A stretch of 64,000 nt of DNA. It comes from Zygnema cylindricum (lineage: Eukaryota; Streptophyta; Zygnematophyceae; Zygnematales; Zygnemataceae). The stretch lies in the NCBI GenBank assembly GCA_037447655.1, contig JBBHKE010002977.1, positions 33,832-97,831 on the forward strand, read 5' to 3'. The first letter of the stretch is position 1. Every line of letters begins with the position of its first letter. This document shows, piece by piece, positions 12,501 to 24,264 of this stretch. A program made the translations under genes and the position numbers. The notes beneath the pieces were generated by a model that made no database searches, had not been told where the DNA came from, and saw only the letters and a list, made by a program, of their open reading frames with translations.

Positions 12501-15500
12501 TGTTTGTGTAATTTAGGTAACAATTCTTGTTATCGCTGACAATTTGTGTAATTTAGGTAAGAATTCTTGTTATTGCTAACTGTTTGTGTAATTTAGGTAA
12601 CAATTCTTGTTATCGCTAAGTGTTTGTGTAATTTAGGTAACAATTCTTGTTATCGCTGACAATTTGTGTAATTTAGGTAAGAATTCTTGTTATTGCTAAC
12701 TGTTTGTGTAATTTAGGTAACAATTCTTGTTATCGCTATCTTTTTCTGTAATTTAGGTAACAATTTTTGTTATCGCTAACAATTTGTGTTATTTAGGTAA
12801 CAATTCTTGTTATCGCTAACATTTTGTGTAATTTAGGTAACAATTCTTGTTATCGCTAACAGTTTGTGTAATTTAGGTAACAAATCTTGTTATCGCTAAC
12901 TGTTTTCGTAATTAGGTAACAATTCTTGTTAATGCTAACAATTTGTGTAATTTAGGTTAGAATTTTTGTTATCTCTAACAGTTTGTGTAATTTAGGTAAC
13001 ACTTCTAGTTATCGCTAACTGTTTGTGTAATTTAGGTAACAATTCTTGTTATTGCTAACTGTTTGTGTAATTTAGGTAACAATTCTTGTTAACGCTAACT
13101 GTTTGTGTAATTTATGTAACAATTCTTGTTATTGCAAACAGTTTTTGTCATTTAGGTAGCAATTCTGGTTATCGCTAACAATTTGTGTAATTTAGATAAC
13201 AATTCAAGTTATCGCTAACAGTTTGTGTCATTTAGGTAACTATTATTGTTAATGCTAACAATTTGTGAAATTTAGGTTACAATTCTTGTTATCGCTAACA
13301 ATTTGTGTAATTTAGGTAACAATTCTTATTATCGCTAACTGTTTTTGAAATTTAGGTAACAATTTTTGTTATCGCTAACAATTTGTGTAATTTAGGTAAC
13401 AATTATTTTTATCGCTAACAATTTGTGTAATTTAGGTAACTATTCTTGTTTTCGCTAACTGTATATGTAATTTAGGTAACAATTCTTGTTATCGCTAACT
13501 GTTTGTGTAATTTAGGTAACAATTCTTGTTATCGCTAATTGTTTTTGTAATTTAGGTAACAATTCTTGGTTTCGCTAACTGTTTGTGTAGTTTAGGTAAC
13601 AATTCTTGTTATCGATAACTTTTTAAGTAATTATGTAATAATTCTTGTTAATGCTTACAATTTGTGTAATTTAGGTTAGAATTTTTGTTATCTCTAACAG
13701 TTTGTGTAATTTAGGTAACAATTCTAGTTATCGCTAACTGTTTGTGTAATTTAGGTAACAATTTTTGTTAATGCTATCAATTTGTGAAATTTAGGTAACA
13801 ATTCTTATTAATTCAAACAATTTGTGTAATTAAGGTTACAATTCCTATTAACCTTATAAGTTTGTGTAATATAGGTAACAATTCTTATTAATGCAAACAA
13901 TTTGTGTAATTAATGTTATAATTCTTGTTATCGCTAACAATTTGTTTAATTTAGGTAAAAATTCTTGTTATCTCTAACTCTTTGTGTAATNNNNNNNNNN
14001 GTAATTGTTCTTAACAATGTTTTTTATTGTTATCGCTAATTTTTTGTAATTTTTTGTAACAATTCTTGTTAATGCTAACACTTTGTGTAATTTAGGTTAA
14101 AATTCTTTTTATCGCTAACAATTTGGGTAATTTAGGTAACAATTCTTGTTATCGCTAACTGTTTGTGTAATATAGGTAACAATTCTTTTTATCGCTAACA
14201 GGTTTTGTAACCTAGGTAACAATTCTTGTTATCGCTAACTGTTTTTGTAATTTAGGTAACAATTCTTGTTATCACTATTGTTTGTGTAATTTAGGTAACA
14301 TTTCTTGTTATCGCTAACTGTATGTGTAATTTAGGTAACAATTCTTGTTATCGTTATAAATTAGTGTAATTTAGATAACAATTCTTGTTATCGCTAACTG
14401 TTTTTATAATTTAGGTAACAATTTTTGTTATCCCTAACTATTTGTGTAATTTAGGTAACAAATCTTGTTATCGCTAATTTTTTTGTAATTTTTGGTAACA
14501 ATTCTTGTTAATGCTAACACTTTGTGTAATTTAGGTTAAAATTCTTTTTATCGCTAACAATTTGTGTAATTTAGGTAACAATTCTTGTTATCGCTAACTA
14601 TTTAAGTAATTTAGGTAACAATTCTTGTTATCACTAACTATTTGTGTAATTTAGGTAACAATTCTTGTTATTGCTAACTGTTTGTGTAATTTAGGTAACA
14701 ATTCTTGATATCCCTAATAGTTTGTGTAATTTAGGTAACAATTCTTGTTAATGCTAACAATTTGTGTAATTTAGGTAACTATTATTGTTATCGCTAAGTG
14801 TTTTTGTAATTTAGGTAACAATACTTTTTATCGCTAACAGGTTATTTAACCTAGGTAAAAATTCTTGATATCGCTAACTTTTTGTGTAATTTAGGTAACA
14901 ATTCTTGTTATCGCTAACAATTTGTGTAATTTATGTAACAATTTATTTTATCGCTAACAGTTTTTGTAATTTAGGTAAAAATTCTTGTTATCGCTAACAG
15001 TTTGTGTAATTTTGGTAACAATTCTTGTTATCGCTAATTTTTTGTAATTTTTTGTATTAATTCTTGTTAATGCTAACAATCTGTGTAATTTAGGTTAAAT
15101 ATCTTTTTATCGCTAACAATTTGGGTAATTTAGGTAACAATTCATGTTATCGCTAACTGTTTGTGTAATATAGGTAACAATTCTTGATGTCCCTAACAGT
15201 TTGTGTAATTTAGGTTACAATTCTTGTTAATGCTAACAATTTGTGTAATTTAGGTAACAATTCTTGTTATTCCTAATTGTTTTTGTAATTTAGGTAACAA
15301 TTCTTTTTATCGCTAACAGGTTTTGTAACCTAGGTAACAATTCTTGTTATCGCTAACTGTTTTCGTAATTTAGGTAACAATTCTTGTTATCGCTAACAAT
15401 TTGTGTAATTTAGGTAACAATTATTTTTATCGCTAACAGTTTTTGTAATTTAGGTAACAATTCTTGTTATCGCTAATTGTTTTTGTAATTTTTGGTAACA

Positions 15501-16027
15501 ATTCTTGTTAATGCTAACACTTTGTGTAATTTAGGTTAAAATTCTTTTTTTCGCTAACTATATGTGTAATTTAGGTAACAATTCTTGTTATCGCTAACTG
15601 TTTAAGTAATTTAGGTAACAATTCTTGTTATCACTAACTGTTTGTGTAATTTAGGTAACAATTCTTGTTATTGCTAACTGTTTGTGTAATTTAGGTAACA
15701 ATTCTTGATATCCCTAATAGTTTGTGTAATTTAGGTAAAAATTCTTGTTAATGCTAACAATTTGTGTAATTTAGGTAATTATTCTTGTTATCGCTAAGTG
15801 TTTTTGTAATTTAGGTAACAATACTTTTTATCGCTAACAGGTTATTTAACCTAGGTAACAATTCTTGATATCGCTAACTTTTTGTGTAATTTAGGTAACA
15901 ATTCTTGTTATCGCTAACAATTTGTGTAATTTAGGTAACAATTTATTTTATCGCTAACAGTTTTTGTAATTTAGGTAAATATTCTTGTTATCGCTAACTG
16001 TTTGTGTAATTTAGGTAACAATTCTTG
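9559..16027. repeat. 40-bp satellite array, block 2 (about 160 units)
   Basis: The longest block, same 40-bp unit as block 1. Higher-order structure is visible: about 14460-14990 recurs near 15460-15990 at an offset of about 1000 bp (25 units); a distinctive variant pair near 11564-11636 recurs near 13844-13914 (offset 2280 bp, 57 units); a three-unit pattern at about 12530-12600 repeats at 12650-12720. A local variant 'ttgtaacctaggtaac' marks some units (10750, 14205, 15325). Interrupted by ten Ns. No genes. Confidence 0.97.
13991..14000. other. Assembly gap (10 N) inside the satellite
   Basis: Ten Ns. The flanking sequence is satellite on both sides, and the unit just right of the gap is irregular. 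True array length here is unknown. Confidence 0.99.
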
Positions 16028-16628
16028 GCAAATCATCTACATATATTGCTATATACACTATCCCATTTTCTCCTTTTAGAACGTAGACAGAGTGATCAGA
16101 ACTTATCTTGTGAAATCCTAGGCTAGTCAAGAATTCATCAAGCTTCAGATTCCACTGTCTAGGGGCCTGTTTTAGGCCGTACAAGGATCTTAGCAACTTG
16201 CATTCTAAGTGCTCTTTTCGTGGTTCTGCATACTTTTCAGGTTGCTGCATGTAAATGGTCTCTTCTAGTTCTCGATGCAAAAAGGTTGTCTTTACATCCA
16301 TCTGATGTATTTCCATATCTTTAGTAGCACTTAGGGGCAGCAAAATCCTAACTGTCGGAAATCTTTCAACTGGAGAAAATGTTTCTTCAAAATCGATTCC
16401 TTCCTTTTGATTATACCCCTTTGCCACAAGTCTGGCCTTATAACGTTCAATGGTGTTATCGAGATTTAACTTCACCTTGAATACCCATTTGTTTTCGATT
16501 GCTTTTTGATCCGGAGGAAGGTCCACAAGCTCCCATGTTTGAGCCTCCATGAAAGACTTCATTTCGTCGTTTGCTACCTCGATCCAGTGATTCTGTTCTG
16601 GTGATTTGAAGGCCTCCTTAATGGTCAA
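16028..16628 (-). pseudogene. Reverse transcriptase fragment (A3)
   Basis: An open minus-strand stretch of about 200 residues with copia RT landmarks: [10 protein letters not shown], then YKARLVAKGY, the first catalytic Asp in HQMDVKTTFLH, YGLKQAPRQWN, and the YVDD active-site loop (IYVDDL) as the last recognisable element before the sequence runs into satellite at 16027. Most similar to the A1 and A2 copies. Truncated RT without thumb or RNase H, so not functional. Confidence 0.88.
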
Positions 16629-17540
16629 AGGCTCCCCTGAGGCTGCCGCGTAGGCAAAGTGAGAACTTGCTTGCAGGCGGCTGCTGGATCTTCTTCCCCC
16701 CGGAAATTCTGATGCTGAGATCGTCGCATGCCGCGCATTGCGCTAATTGCGCTGGTTGCGATCTGTGTGGATTGACCATTGTTGGTCCGGTTGGAACTGA
16801 GCTTGTTGAGGAACTTGGAGAGAGTCTAACTCTGACGTTTCTACCAGACAATGTGGCATCTGTGGGACAATTTCTTGCAAGCAATCTAAAATGACATATT
16901 CCTATACCTTTTGTTTCTTTTGTTGCTCAGGCATTTTAAATAAGTCTACGGACTCAAGCTCATCTTTTACAATAATATTCCTTGCTAGAACTATCCTCTA
17001 CCTCTCAAACACAAAGACTCTATAACCTTTTGAGTGATCGTCATATATTAACAAAACACCCGATAGTCCCTTCGGTTCCATTTATACCTTTGGATATCAA
17101 TATAAAGATTATTACAAAGACTTTGAAATGGCTAACATCTCGTTTACTACCTGTCCATATCTCCTAAGGAGTAGTGTCTACCGATCTGGAACCTATCCTA
17201 TTTTTAAATATAAACTGCACAATTTAGAGCCTCAGCCCATAATTTCGGATCCACATTTTTATCTGCGAGCATCGACTTGGAGCTCTTTGTGAGAGTTCTA
17301 TTTAGTCTTTTCGACACCCCGTTTTGTTCCGTTGAATATAGAACAGTCAATAGATGACTAATACCTTCCTCGAGTAAAAAAGTTTCAAATTCTTTCGATG
17401 TGTATTCACCACCATTATCTGATCTGAGCTGCAAAATAAGAAAATTATGAAGTTTTTCAACCCATGCTTTATAGTGTTTGAAGTGACCAAACACTTCACT
17501 CTTCTCCTTTATGAAGTAAACTTCTTCTTTACGCACCATA
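16629..17540 (-). pseudogene. Integrase C-terminal half and linker (A3), degenerate
   Basis: 17204-17540 holds integrase core residues (LRSDNGGEYTSKEF with the second Asp of the DDE triad, then the NGVSKRLNR region, where A1 and A2 have Glu). The catalytic Glu is therefore replaced by Lys here. Below 17204 the frame breaks, but the C-terminal integrase segment and a Ser/Pro-rich linker to RT are visible in shifted frames. Confidence 0.75.
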
Positions 17541-17726
17541 TCAAATATAATCGTGGTTGCGTTGTCCTGTCTGTGTTGCAGCTTTGCTGCTGCGCTGATC
17601 TGCTGCTGCGCTGCATTGCTGTATAGCAACTGCGCTGCTTTGCTATATAGAAGCTGCACTGCTTTGTCTATATTGTTGCTACGCTGCTATGCTGCATTGA
17701 GACTGAAAGCTTTCATAAAGACAACA
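17541..17726 (-). repeat. 5' part of an A-family LTR (A3)
   Basis: Contains the GCAGC-rich cluster and the sequence up to 'gatatggtgcgta' that the A1 LTR has near 18040, then jumps into integrase. Tip TGTTGT on the minus strand at 17726. Confidence 0.75.
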
Positions 17727-17880
17727 TAACTTAGGTAATCATTCTTGTTAGCGCTAACAGTTTGTGTAAGTTAAATAACAATTCCTATTATTGCTAACAG
17801 TTTGCGTAAGTTAGGTGACATTTTCTGTTAGCGCAAACAGTTTGTGTAATTTAGATAACAAATCCAGTTATCGCTAACTA
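17727..17880. repeat. 40-bp satellite, block 3 (about 4 units)
   Basis: Short remnant between A3 and A1. It already shows the AAGTTAGG variant that is frequent in the right-hand blocks. Confidence 0.95.
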
Positions 17881-18617
17881 TGTTGTATTTTTGGAAAGAT
17901 TTCAGTATCAGCGCAGCAGCGCAGCTGCTATATAGACAGAGCAATGCAGCTGCTATACAGCAGAGCAGCGCAGCAACAAAGCAGCGTAGGAGCGAGGCTG
18001 CAACACAGACAGGACAACGCAACCACGATTATATTTGATATGGTGCGTACGAACATCGCAGCGTCTGATATTCTTAATGTGATTCTGTACAGTATAGAGC
18101 AACTGCAATAGATACTATTCTTCTCAACTTAGTGGGTAACTTAGTGGTAACTTAGTGGGTAACTCAGTGGTAGCTTAGTGATAGCTCAGTGGTAGCTTAG
18201 TGATAGCTTAGTGATAGCTTAGTGGTAGCTTGACAGATTAGTGGTAGCATGGTGGTTTCACATACCTCTCAAGTACACTAGTGTTGCTAGTGCAACACAA
18301 GCATAAGACGTAGGACTCACAACATATCTTGTATCCAGAGTTCCAAGTAGTAAAACTGCAGACAGTTTTTGGGAAACTTCTGAGTATTATATCTTGAGTG
18401 TTGTTGGGTCAATTGTGCTGTAACTTTGGGAGTTATCAGTGTTTATGCTACTCTATATTCTGATAGAGTTTTGTGAGGTTTGGATGCTTGTATAAGAATT
18501 GGTGAGAACTTAAGATTAGCTGTTTGGTAGGATTCTTGATAGCTTCTGAGAGTGTATCATGTCTACTTCTACTACTACTGCTCCTCCTCCACCTGCACCG
18601 ATGGTTGTAGAACAACA
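17881..18617 (+). repeat. 5' LTR of A1
   Basis: 737 bp, TGTTGT...ACAACA. It contains a GCAGC-rich cluster (about 17910-18010), short repeats of the type 'gtggtagctta' (about 18130-18250) and, near its end, the gag ATG at 18559. Confidence 0.92.
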
Positions 18618-19113
18618 GGTTATGGGCCTGTCATCAAGAATTCCTATCTTTTCCGGGGATAAGTATGTTTATTGGGAGGATATGTTGGAAACACATTTTG
18701 AAAATGTCAATGTTTTAGATATATTGGATGGTTCACTGGATGAATCTGATCCGTCATGGTCTAAGAAAAATACGCAAGCTCGTTCTATTCTGAAATTTTG
18801 TATATCTGAGAACTTAGCTATGTCTCGGATAAAGATGAAAAAAGCAATTGATATCTGGAAATCTCTTAAAAGTGATTATGAAAAGGCTAATGTCCAGGAA
18901 GAGCTTCTATTGGCTGGAAAAATTTGGGACTATAAGTACACTGGCGGTACAATGGCTGAATATTCTAACAAATTTCGTATCCTTGTAGATGCACATGCTT
19001 GTGCAGGTGGGGTGTTTCCTCAATTTCAACAGGCAGCGTTGCTCATGAGGTGTCTCCCTCGTAGTATGAAAGGCGTATCTGATATGCTCAAAAAGAAAGA
19101 TAAAGCTAGCTAG
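18559..19113 (+). pseudogene. gag, N-terminal part (A1)
   Basis: Starts with ATG inside the 5' LTR, 59 bases before the LTR end (MSTSTTT...VVEQQVMG). About 184 residues of copia-type Gag: IPIFSGDKYVYWEDM, then SLDESDPSW, AIDIWKSLKSDY and AALLMRCLPRSMK. It ends at a TAG (19111-19113) where A2 has TCG (Ser); beyond the stop the same frame continues into the zinc knuckle. Gag would form the particle shell. Confidence 0.88.
18618..18629 (+). promoter_or_regulatory. Primer-binding site, A1
   Basis: GGTTATGGGCCT directly after the LTR. Eleven of twelve bases complement the initiator tRNA-Met anticodon arm. Also translated as V-M-G in gag. Confidence 0.85.
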
Positions 19114-20900
19114 ACTTTACAGTTAGCCATCAATATTTTGCTAGAAGAGGAAGCTACATCTAATATTCTCAATTTTGAGCAGGTAGAGGCTTTTAATTCA
19201 GAATTTGAGAGGAAAGGTCAGTTTAATCAGCAAAGAAATCAGTCTTATCAGTTTAGACTGTTTAATCATGGTGGGAATAGACAATCCATCAATGCATGTT
19301 TTTATTGTAGTGAGAGAGGTCATGGATACAAATTTTGTCCCAAACTTAAAAAAGCTAACGATACAGGTTTATACAGGCCGGGATGGCAACAAAGTCAGTT
19401 TTACAAAAACTTCACGGTGTCTACACCTCGTGGAAATGCACTATTTTCAGCTGCTTCATCACTCCAGGATGAGACTTTGACAATTTATGAGGAAGATGTA
19501 ACGGATCTATTCGCCATGGCGGCAGCGATGGAGGGCGCCAAGGACCCTGGATGGATAATGGACACGGGAGCGTCAGCCCACATGTGGTGGAACAAAGTCA
19601 TCTTCAAAAATCTGAAAACAACGCTGGAGAAAAATATTTATGATGCTTGTGGAATGAGTGTTCAGACTCGTGCTGTGGGTGATGTGTCTTTGCTAGTGGA
19701 TGTGGAAGGCAAAGCAACTGAAAGGACTCTTCACAATGTCTTGTTTGTGCTTGACTTTAAGAAAAATCTGTTTTCTACGTCTTTGGTAGAGAGTAAAGGC
19801 TTTGAGGTTAATTTGAAAAATGGTAGGCAAGTTGTTAGCAAAAATGGCAAAGTCGCACTTACCGGTACTAGAGATAATAGCAAGTTGTACCGAATGGATA
19901 TGGCTAATACCAAGGAGAATGATATTCTGTACTCCGGTGCTTTGCATTCAGATGAGTTGTGGCATACGAGATTAGGACATGTAAACTATGATAGTTTGAG
20001 AAAAATGGTAATTGCTAGAAAAATAGAGGGTGTCTCAATCACAGATCAACCAATCAAAACATGTGATGGCTGCGCTTTGGGAAAAATCCACAAACTACCA
20101 TTTCCTAAAGAGACTGAGCATCGGTCCACGAGACTTTTACAACAAATTCATTTGGATGTTTTTGGTCCTGCGAAGGTTCCATCTGCCGGGGGAATGAAAT
20201 ATATGGTCGTGTTAACAGATGATTTCTCCAGGTTTACAAAAGTTTACTTCATGAAAGAGAAGAGTGAGGTGTTTGGTCACTTCAAACACTAAAAAGCATG
20301 GGCTGAAAAAATTCATAATTTATCTATTTTAAAGCTCAGATCGGACAATGGTGGTGAATATACTTCGAAAGAATTTGAAACCTTTTTACTCGAGAAAGGC
20401 ATAAGTCATCTGTTGACTGTTCCATATTCACCAGAACAAAATGGTGTGTCGGAAAGATTACATAGAACTCTCACGGAGAGCTCAAGGTCGATGCTCGCAG
20501 ATAAAAATGTTGATCAAAAATTCTGGGTTGAGGCTCTAAATTGTGCAGTTTATATTAAGAATAGGATAGGATCAAAATAGGTAGAATCTACGCCTTACGA
20601 GATTTGGACAGGTAGCAAACCTTATGTTAGCCAATTCAAAGTCTTTGGTAGTAAATGTTTTATCTTAGATACATATACGGACAGATGGAAAATAGAATCG
20701 AAGGGATTACCGGGTATTTTGTTAGGATATGATAACCACTCAAAAGGTTACAAAGTCTTTGTGTTTGAGAGGAAAAAAAAAGTTGTAGCAAGGAATATCA
20801 TTGTCAAAGATGAACTAGACTCGATAGTTTTATTTCAAATGACAGAGCAGCAACAGCAGCAAAAAGTATAGGAGTATGTCATCTTAGATTGCATGCAAGA
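19114..20900 (+). pseudogene. Zinc knuckle, protease and integrase of A1
   Basis: In frame with gag. CCHC knuckle CX2CX4HX4C (C-F-Y-C...H...C, near 19300-19340); protease with an intact D-T-G (WIMDTGASAHM, near 19560); integrase zinc-binding H...H...C-X2-C (LWHTRLGH to CDGC); first core Asp in HLDVFGP and second in RSDNGGEY; Glu in NGVSE. Stops interrupt it at 20290-20292 (TAT to TAA versus A2) and about 20578, 20869 and 20917 (the last two CAG/CAA to TAG/TAA). The protease and zinc-binding parts are better preserved than the rest. Confidence 0.85.
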
Positions 20901-22302
20901 AATTGTCCCGCAGGTGTAACATTCTCCAGTGATGACTCTAGAATCAAATTCTCTCCAAATTCTCAACCCGTTCAGTTCCAACCGAACCAATAGCAGTCAA
21001 TACTCACGGATCGCAACCAGCGCAATCAGCGCAATGCGGGGCAACCGACGATCTTAGCCTCAAATTTCCTGGGGGAAGAAGATCCAGCAGCTGCCTGCAA
21101 GGAAGCTCTCACTTTGCCTACTCGGCAGCCTCAGGGGAGCCCTTGACCATCCAAGAGGCCTTCTTATCACCAGAGCGAAATCAATGGATTGAGGCGGCAA
21201 ACGACGAAATGAAGTCGATCATGGAGGCACAAACTTGGGAACTTGTGGACCTTCCTCCCGACTAAAACCGATTGGTAGCAAATGGGTATTCAAGGTGAAG
21301 TTAAATCCCGATAACAACATTGAACGCTATAAGGCCAGACTTGTGGCGAAGGGGTATAATCAAAAGGAAGGAATCGATTTTGAAGAAACATTTTCTCCAG
21401 TTGTAAGATTTCCAACAGTTAGGATTTTGCTGTCGCTAGCTGTTATAGAAAATATGGAAATTCATCAGATGGATGTAAAGACGACCTTTTTGCACAGAGA
21501 ACTAGAAGAGATCATTTACATGGCCTTTTTTCACGGAGAACTAGAAGAGACCATTTACATGCAGCAGTCTGAAAGGTATGCAAAACCAGGAAAAAATCAC
21601 TTAGTGTGCAAGTTGCTAAAATCGTTGTACGGCTTAAAACAGGCCCTTAGACAATGGAATCTAAAGCTTGATGAATTCTTGACCAGTCTAAGATTTCAAA
21701 GGATAAGTTCTGACCACTCTGTCTTCGTTCTAAAGGGTGAAAATGGGATAGTGTATATAGCGGTGTATGTAGATGATTTATTATTAATTAGCAAAACAAT
21801 GGCTGAAATTAACAAAATCAAAACTGCTCTAAACTCACAGTTCGAGATGAAAGACCTCGGTGAGGCAAAGTATATTATGGGTATCTAGGTAGAGAGGGAC
21901 AAAAATAAGAAAGAAATAAAATTGACTCAAAAGGAGGCTATTGGAAACATGTTAGATAAGTATGGAATGCAGGGGGCAAAAGGATGTCTAACTCCAATGG
22001 AGTTTCGACAAAAGTTAGAGGGAGAAGAGACAAAACCAAGGGTCATTATTAGCGAGTATTTAGAGTCAGGGGAGAATGATCCTATGACACTAATACCTTA
22101 TAGACAAATATTGGGAAGCTTAATATATTTCATGAACTGTACCCATCCTGACATTGCTGCAGCAGTTGGGGTACTAAGCAGAAGTCTACAGAATCCTAGA
22201 AAATCTGACTTTGATGCAGGAAGAAGAGTCTTAAGATATTTGTCCGGAACCAAAAACCTCAAACTCACACTATGCGGAGGAGAAGTAAAATTGCAAACGT
22301 AG
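20901..22302 (+). pseudogene. Linker and reverse transcriptase of A1
   Basis: RT motifs in order: [58 protein letters not shown] (catalytic YVDD present), LGEAKYIMG, then PYRQILGSLIYFMNC. Lesions: a small deletion near 21260, a tandem duplication in the palm (about 21493-21562, giving two copies of ELEE.IYM), and stops at 21886-21888 and 22300-22302. The latter changes Trp to TAG relative to C1 and A2. Confidence 0.85.
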
Positions 22303-22752
22303 AGTGATACAAGCTATGGCGACATGTCAAACCTGAAGTCCACAACGTGATTCGTTCTGCAAATTGGGAACGGGACTTGCTGGTAGAGCAGCAAACTTCA
22401 AAAGGTTACAGTACAATCGACAATGGAGTGAAAATATATGGCAGCTAGCTCGGCCCTCAAAGAACTCCTATGGGTGAAATCCATGTTGTAAGAATTGGGA
22501 TACATGCAGGTTGGTCCACAGGTGATATGGTGTGATAACCAGGCTGCCATTGCCATTGCTTCTAACGCAAGTCATCACTTCAAAAGAAAGCACATGGATG
22601 TACAATTACACTTTGTAAGAGAAAAAGTGTTCTCTAGAGTGATTAAATTATGTTATTTGCCAGATACAAAAATGATTGCTGATATGCTCACTAAAGCTCA
22701 TCCTGCTCCTAAGCTGAAGTATTGTAGGAAGGCAGTGGGATTAAGTGAATAG
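22303..22752 (+). pseudogene. RNase H of A1
   Basis: The first part (about 22303-22490) is scrambled by indels. 22495-22752 reads clearly: VIWCDNQAAIAIA (catalytic Asp), HHFKRKHMDV, FVREKV, ADMLTKA. The normal D-E-D set is incomplete in any single frame. Confidence 0.8.
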
Positions 22753-22897
22753 TTGAATTATTACACTGCCATACTGCCACTATGCGATAAGTCCACCATT
22801 GAGATGTAGTGGGACTGGGTGACTTGCTTATTGCTATACTGCTATACTGCGATGCTGCGCTAGTTTATCACCATAGCTCCGCCGGTATATTGAGTCT

Positions 22898-22912
22898 AAA
22901 GCTTTAGGGGAG
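22898..22912 (+). promoter_or_regulatory. Polypurine tract, A1
   Basis: aaagctttaggggag immediately before TGTTGT of the 3' LTR; plus-strand priming site. Shared with family C. Confidence 0.8.
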
Positions 22913-23598
22913 TGTTGTATTTTTGGAAAGCTTTCAATCTCAGCGCAGCAGCGCTGCTGCTATACAGATAGAGCAGCGCATCTGCTATACACAGAGCAGC
23001 GCAGCAGCGAGGGTGCAACACAGACATGACAACGCAACCACGATTATATTTGATATGGTCTATACGGACAACGCATCGTCTGATACTCTTAATGTAATTT
23101 TGTACAGGAAAGAGCAACAGCGATAGGTACGATTCTACTCAACTAAGTGGGTAACTCAGTGAAACTTATTGGGTAACTTAGTGGTAGCTTAGTGATAGCT
23201 CAGTGGTAGCTTGACAGATTAGTGGTAGCTTGGTGGTTTGACGTTCCACTCAAGTACACAGGTGTTGCCACTGCAACACAAGTATAAGACTTTGGTATCA
23301 GAACATATCTTGTATCCAGAGTTCTAAGTAGTAAAACGACAAACAAATTTTGGGAAAATTATGAGTATTACATCTTGAGTGTTGTCGAGTCAATTGTGCT
23401 GAAACTTTGGGAGATATCAGTGTTTATGCTTTTCTATATTCTGATAGAGTTTTGTGAGGTTTGGATGCTCGTATAAGAATTGGTGAGCACTTAAGAACAG
23501 CTATATGATAGGATTCTTGATAGCTTCTGAGAGTGTATCATGTCTACTTTTACTACTACTGCTGCTCCTCCACCTGGACCAGTGGTTGTAGAACAACA
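22913..23598 (+). repeat. 3' LTR of A1
   Basis: 686 bp paired with 17881-18617. Ends with the codons of the gag start (ATG near 23540) and ACAACA at 23598, then satellite AACTG. Confidence 0.92.
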
Positions 23599-24264
23599 AA
23601 CTGTTTGTGTAATTTAGGTAACAAATTTTATTATAGCTAACTGTTTGTGTAATTTAGGTAACAATTCTTGATATCGCTAACAGTTTGGGTAATTTAGGTA
23701 ACAATTCTTGTTATCGCTAACTGATTGTGTAATTTAGGTAAAACTTATTGTTATCGCTAACTGTTTGTGTAATTTAGGTAACAATTCTTGTTATCACAGA
23801 CAACTTTTGTAATTAGGTTACAATTCATGTTATCGCTAACAGTTTTTGTAAGTTAGGTCACCATTATTGTTATCGCTAACTGTTTGTGAAATTTAGGTAA
23901 CAATTCTTGTTATTGCTATCTTTTTTTGTAATTTAGGTAACAATTCTTGTGATTGCTAACAATTTGTGTAAGTTAGGTAAACATTCTAGTTAACGCTATA
24001 AGTTTGTGTAAGATAGGTAACAATTCTTGTTAGCGTTAAATGATTGTGTAATTTAGGTAACAATTCTTGTTATCGCTAACTGATTGTGTAACTTAGGAAA
24101 CCATTCTTGTTATGGCTAACAATTTGTATAATTTAGGTAACAATTCTTGTTATCGCTAACAATTTGTGTAATTTAGGTTACAATTCTTATTATCGTTAAC
24201 AATTTGTGTATATTAGGTAACCATTCTTGTTATCGCTAACGGTTTGTGTAATGTATGTAACCTT
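23599..24264. repeat. 40-bp satellite, block 4 (about 17 units)
   Basis: Same unit. Mixture of AATTTAGG and AAGTTAGG variants. Lies between the A1 3' LTR and the C1 5' LTR. Confidence 0.96.

Larger units (their letters stand above)
16028..17726 (-). mobile_element. Truncated, internally deleted family-A copia fragment (A3)
   Basis: Minus-strand order: start of an A-type 5' LTR (17726 to about 17541), an abrupt join into the middle of integrase, the linker to reverse transcriptase, then RT up to just past its YVDD motif, where satellite resumes. The missing parts are most of the LTR, gag, protease, the first half of integrase, the end of RT, RNase H and the 3' LTR. The right end is a true LTR tip (ACAACA at 17726, complement of TGTTGT); the left end is not. 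Confidence 0.85.
17881..23598 (+). mobile_element. Full-length family-A copia retrotransposon (A1), inactive
   Basis: 5.7 kb: 5' LTR 17881-18617, PBS 18618-18629, gag-pol frame with many stops, PPT 22898-22912, 3' LTR 22913-23598. Domain order Gag-CCHC-protease-integrase-RT-RNase H identifies Ty1/copia. The flanks in the satellite are AACTA and AACTG, a 5-bp target duplication with one difference. The two LTRs differ in length (737 and 686 bp), mostly in their GCAGC-rich and 'gtggtagctta' repeat tracts. The multiple stops and frameshifts make it a dead copy. Confidence 0.92.
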
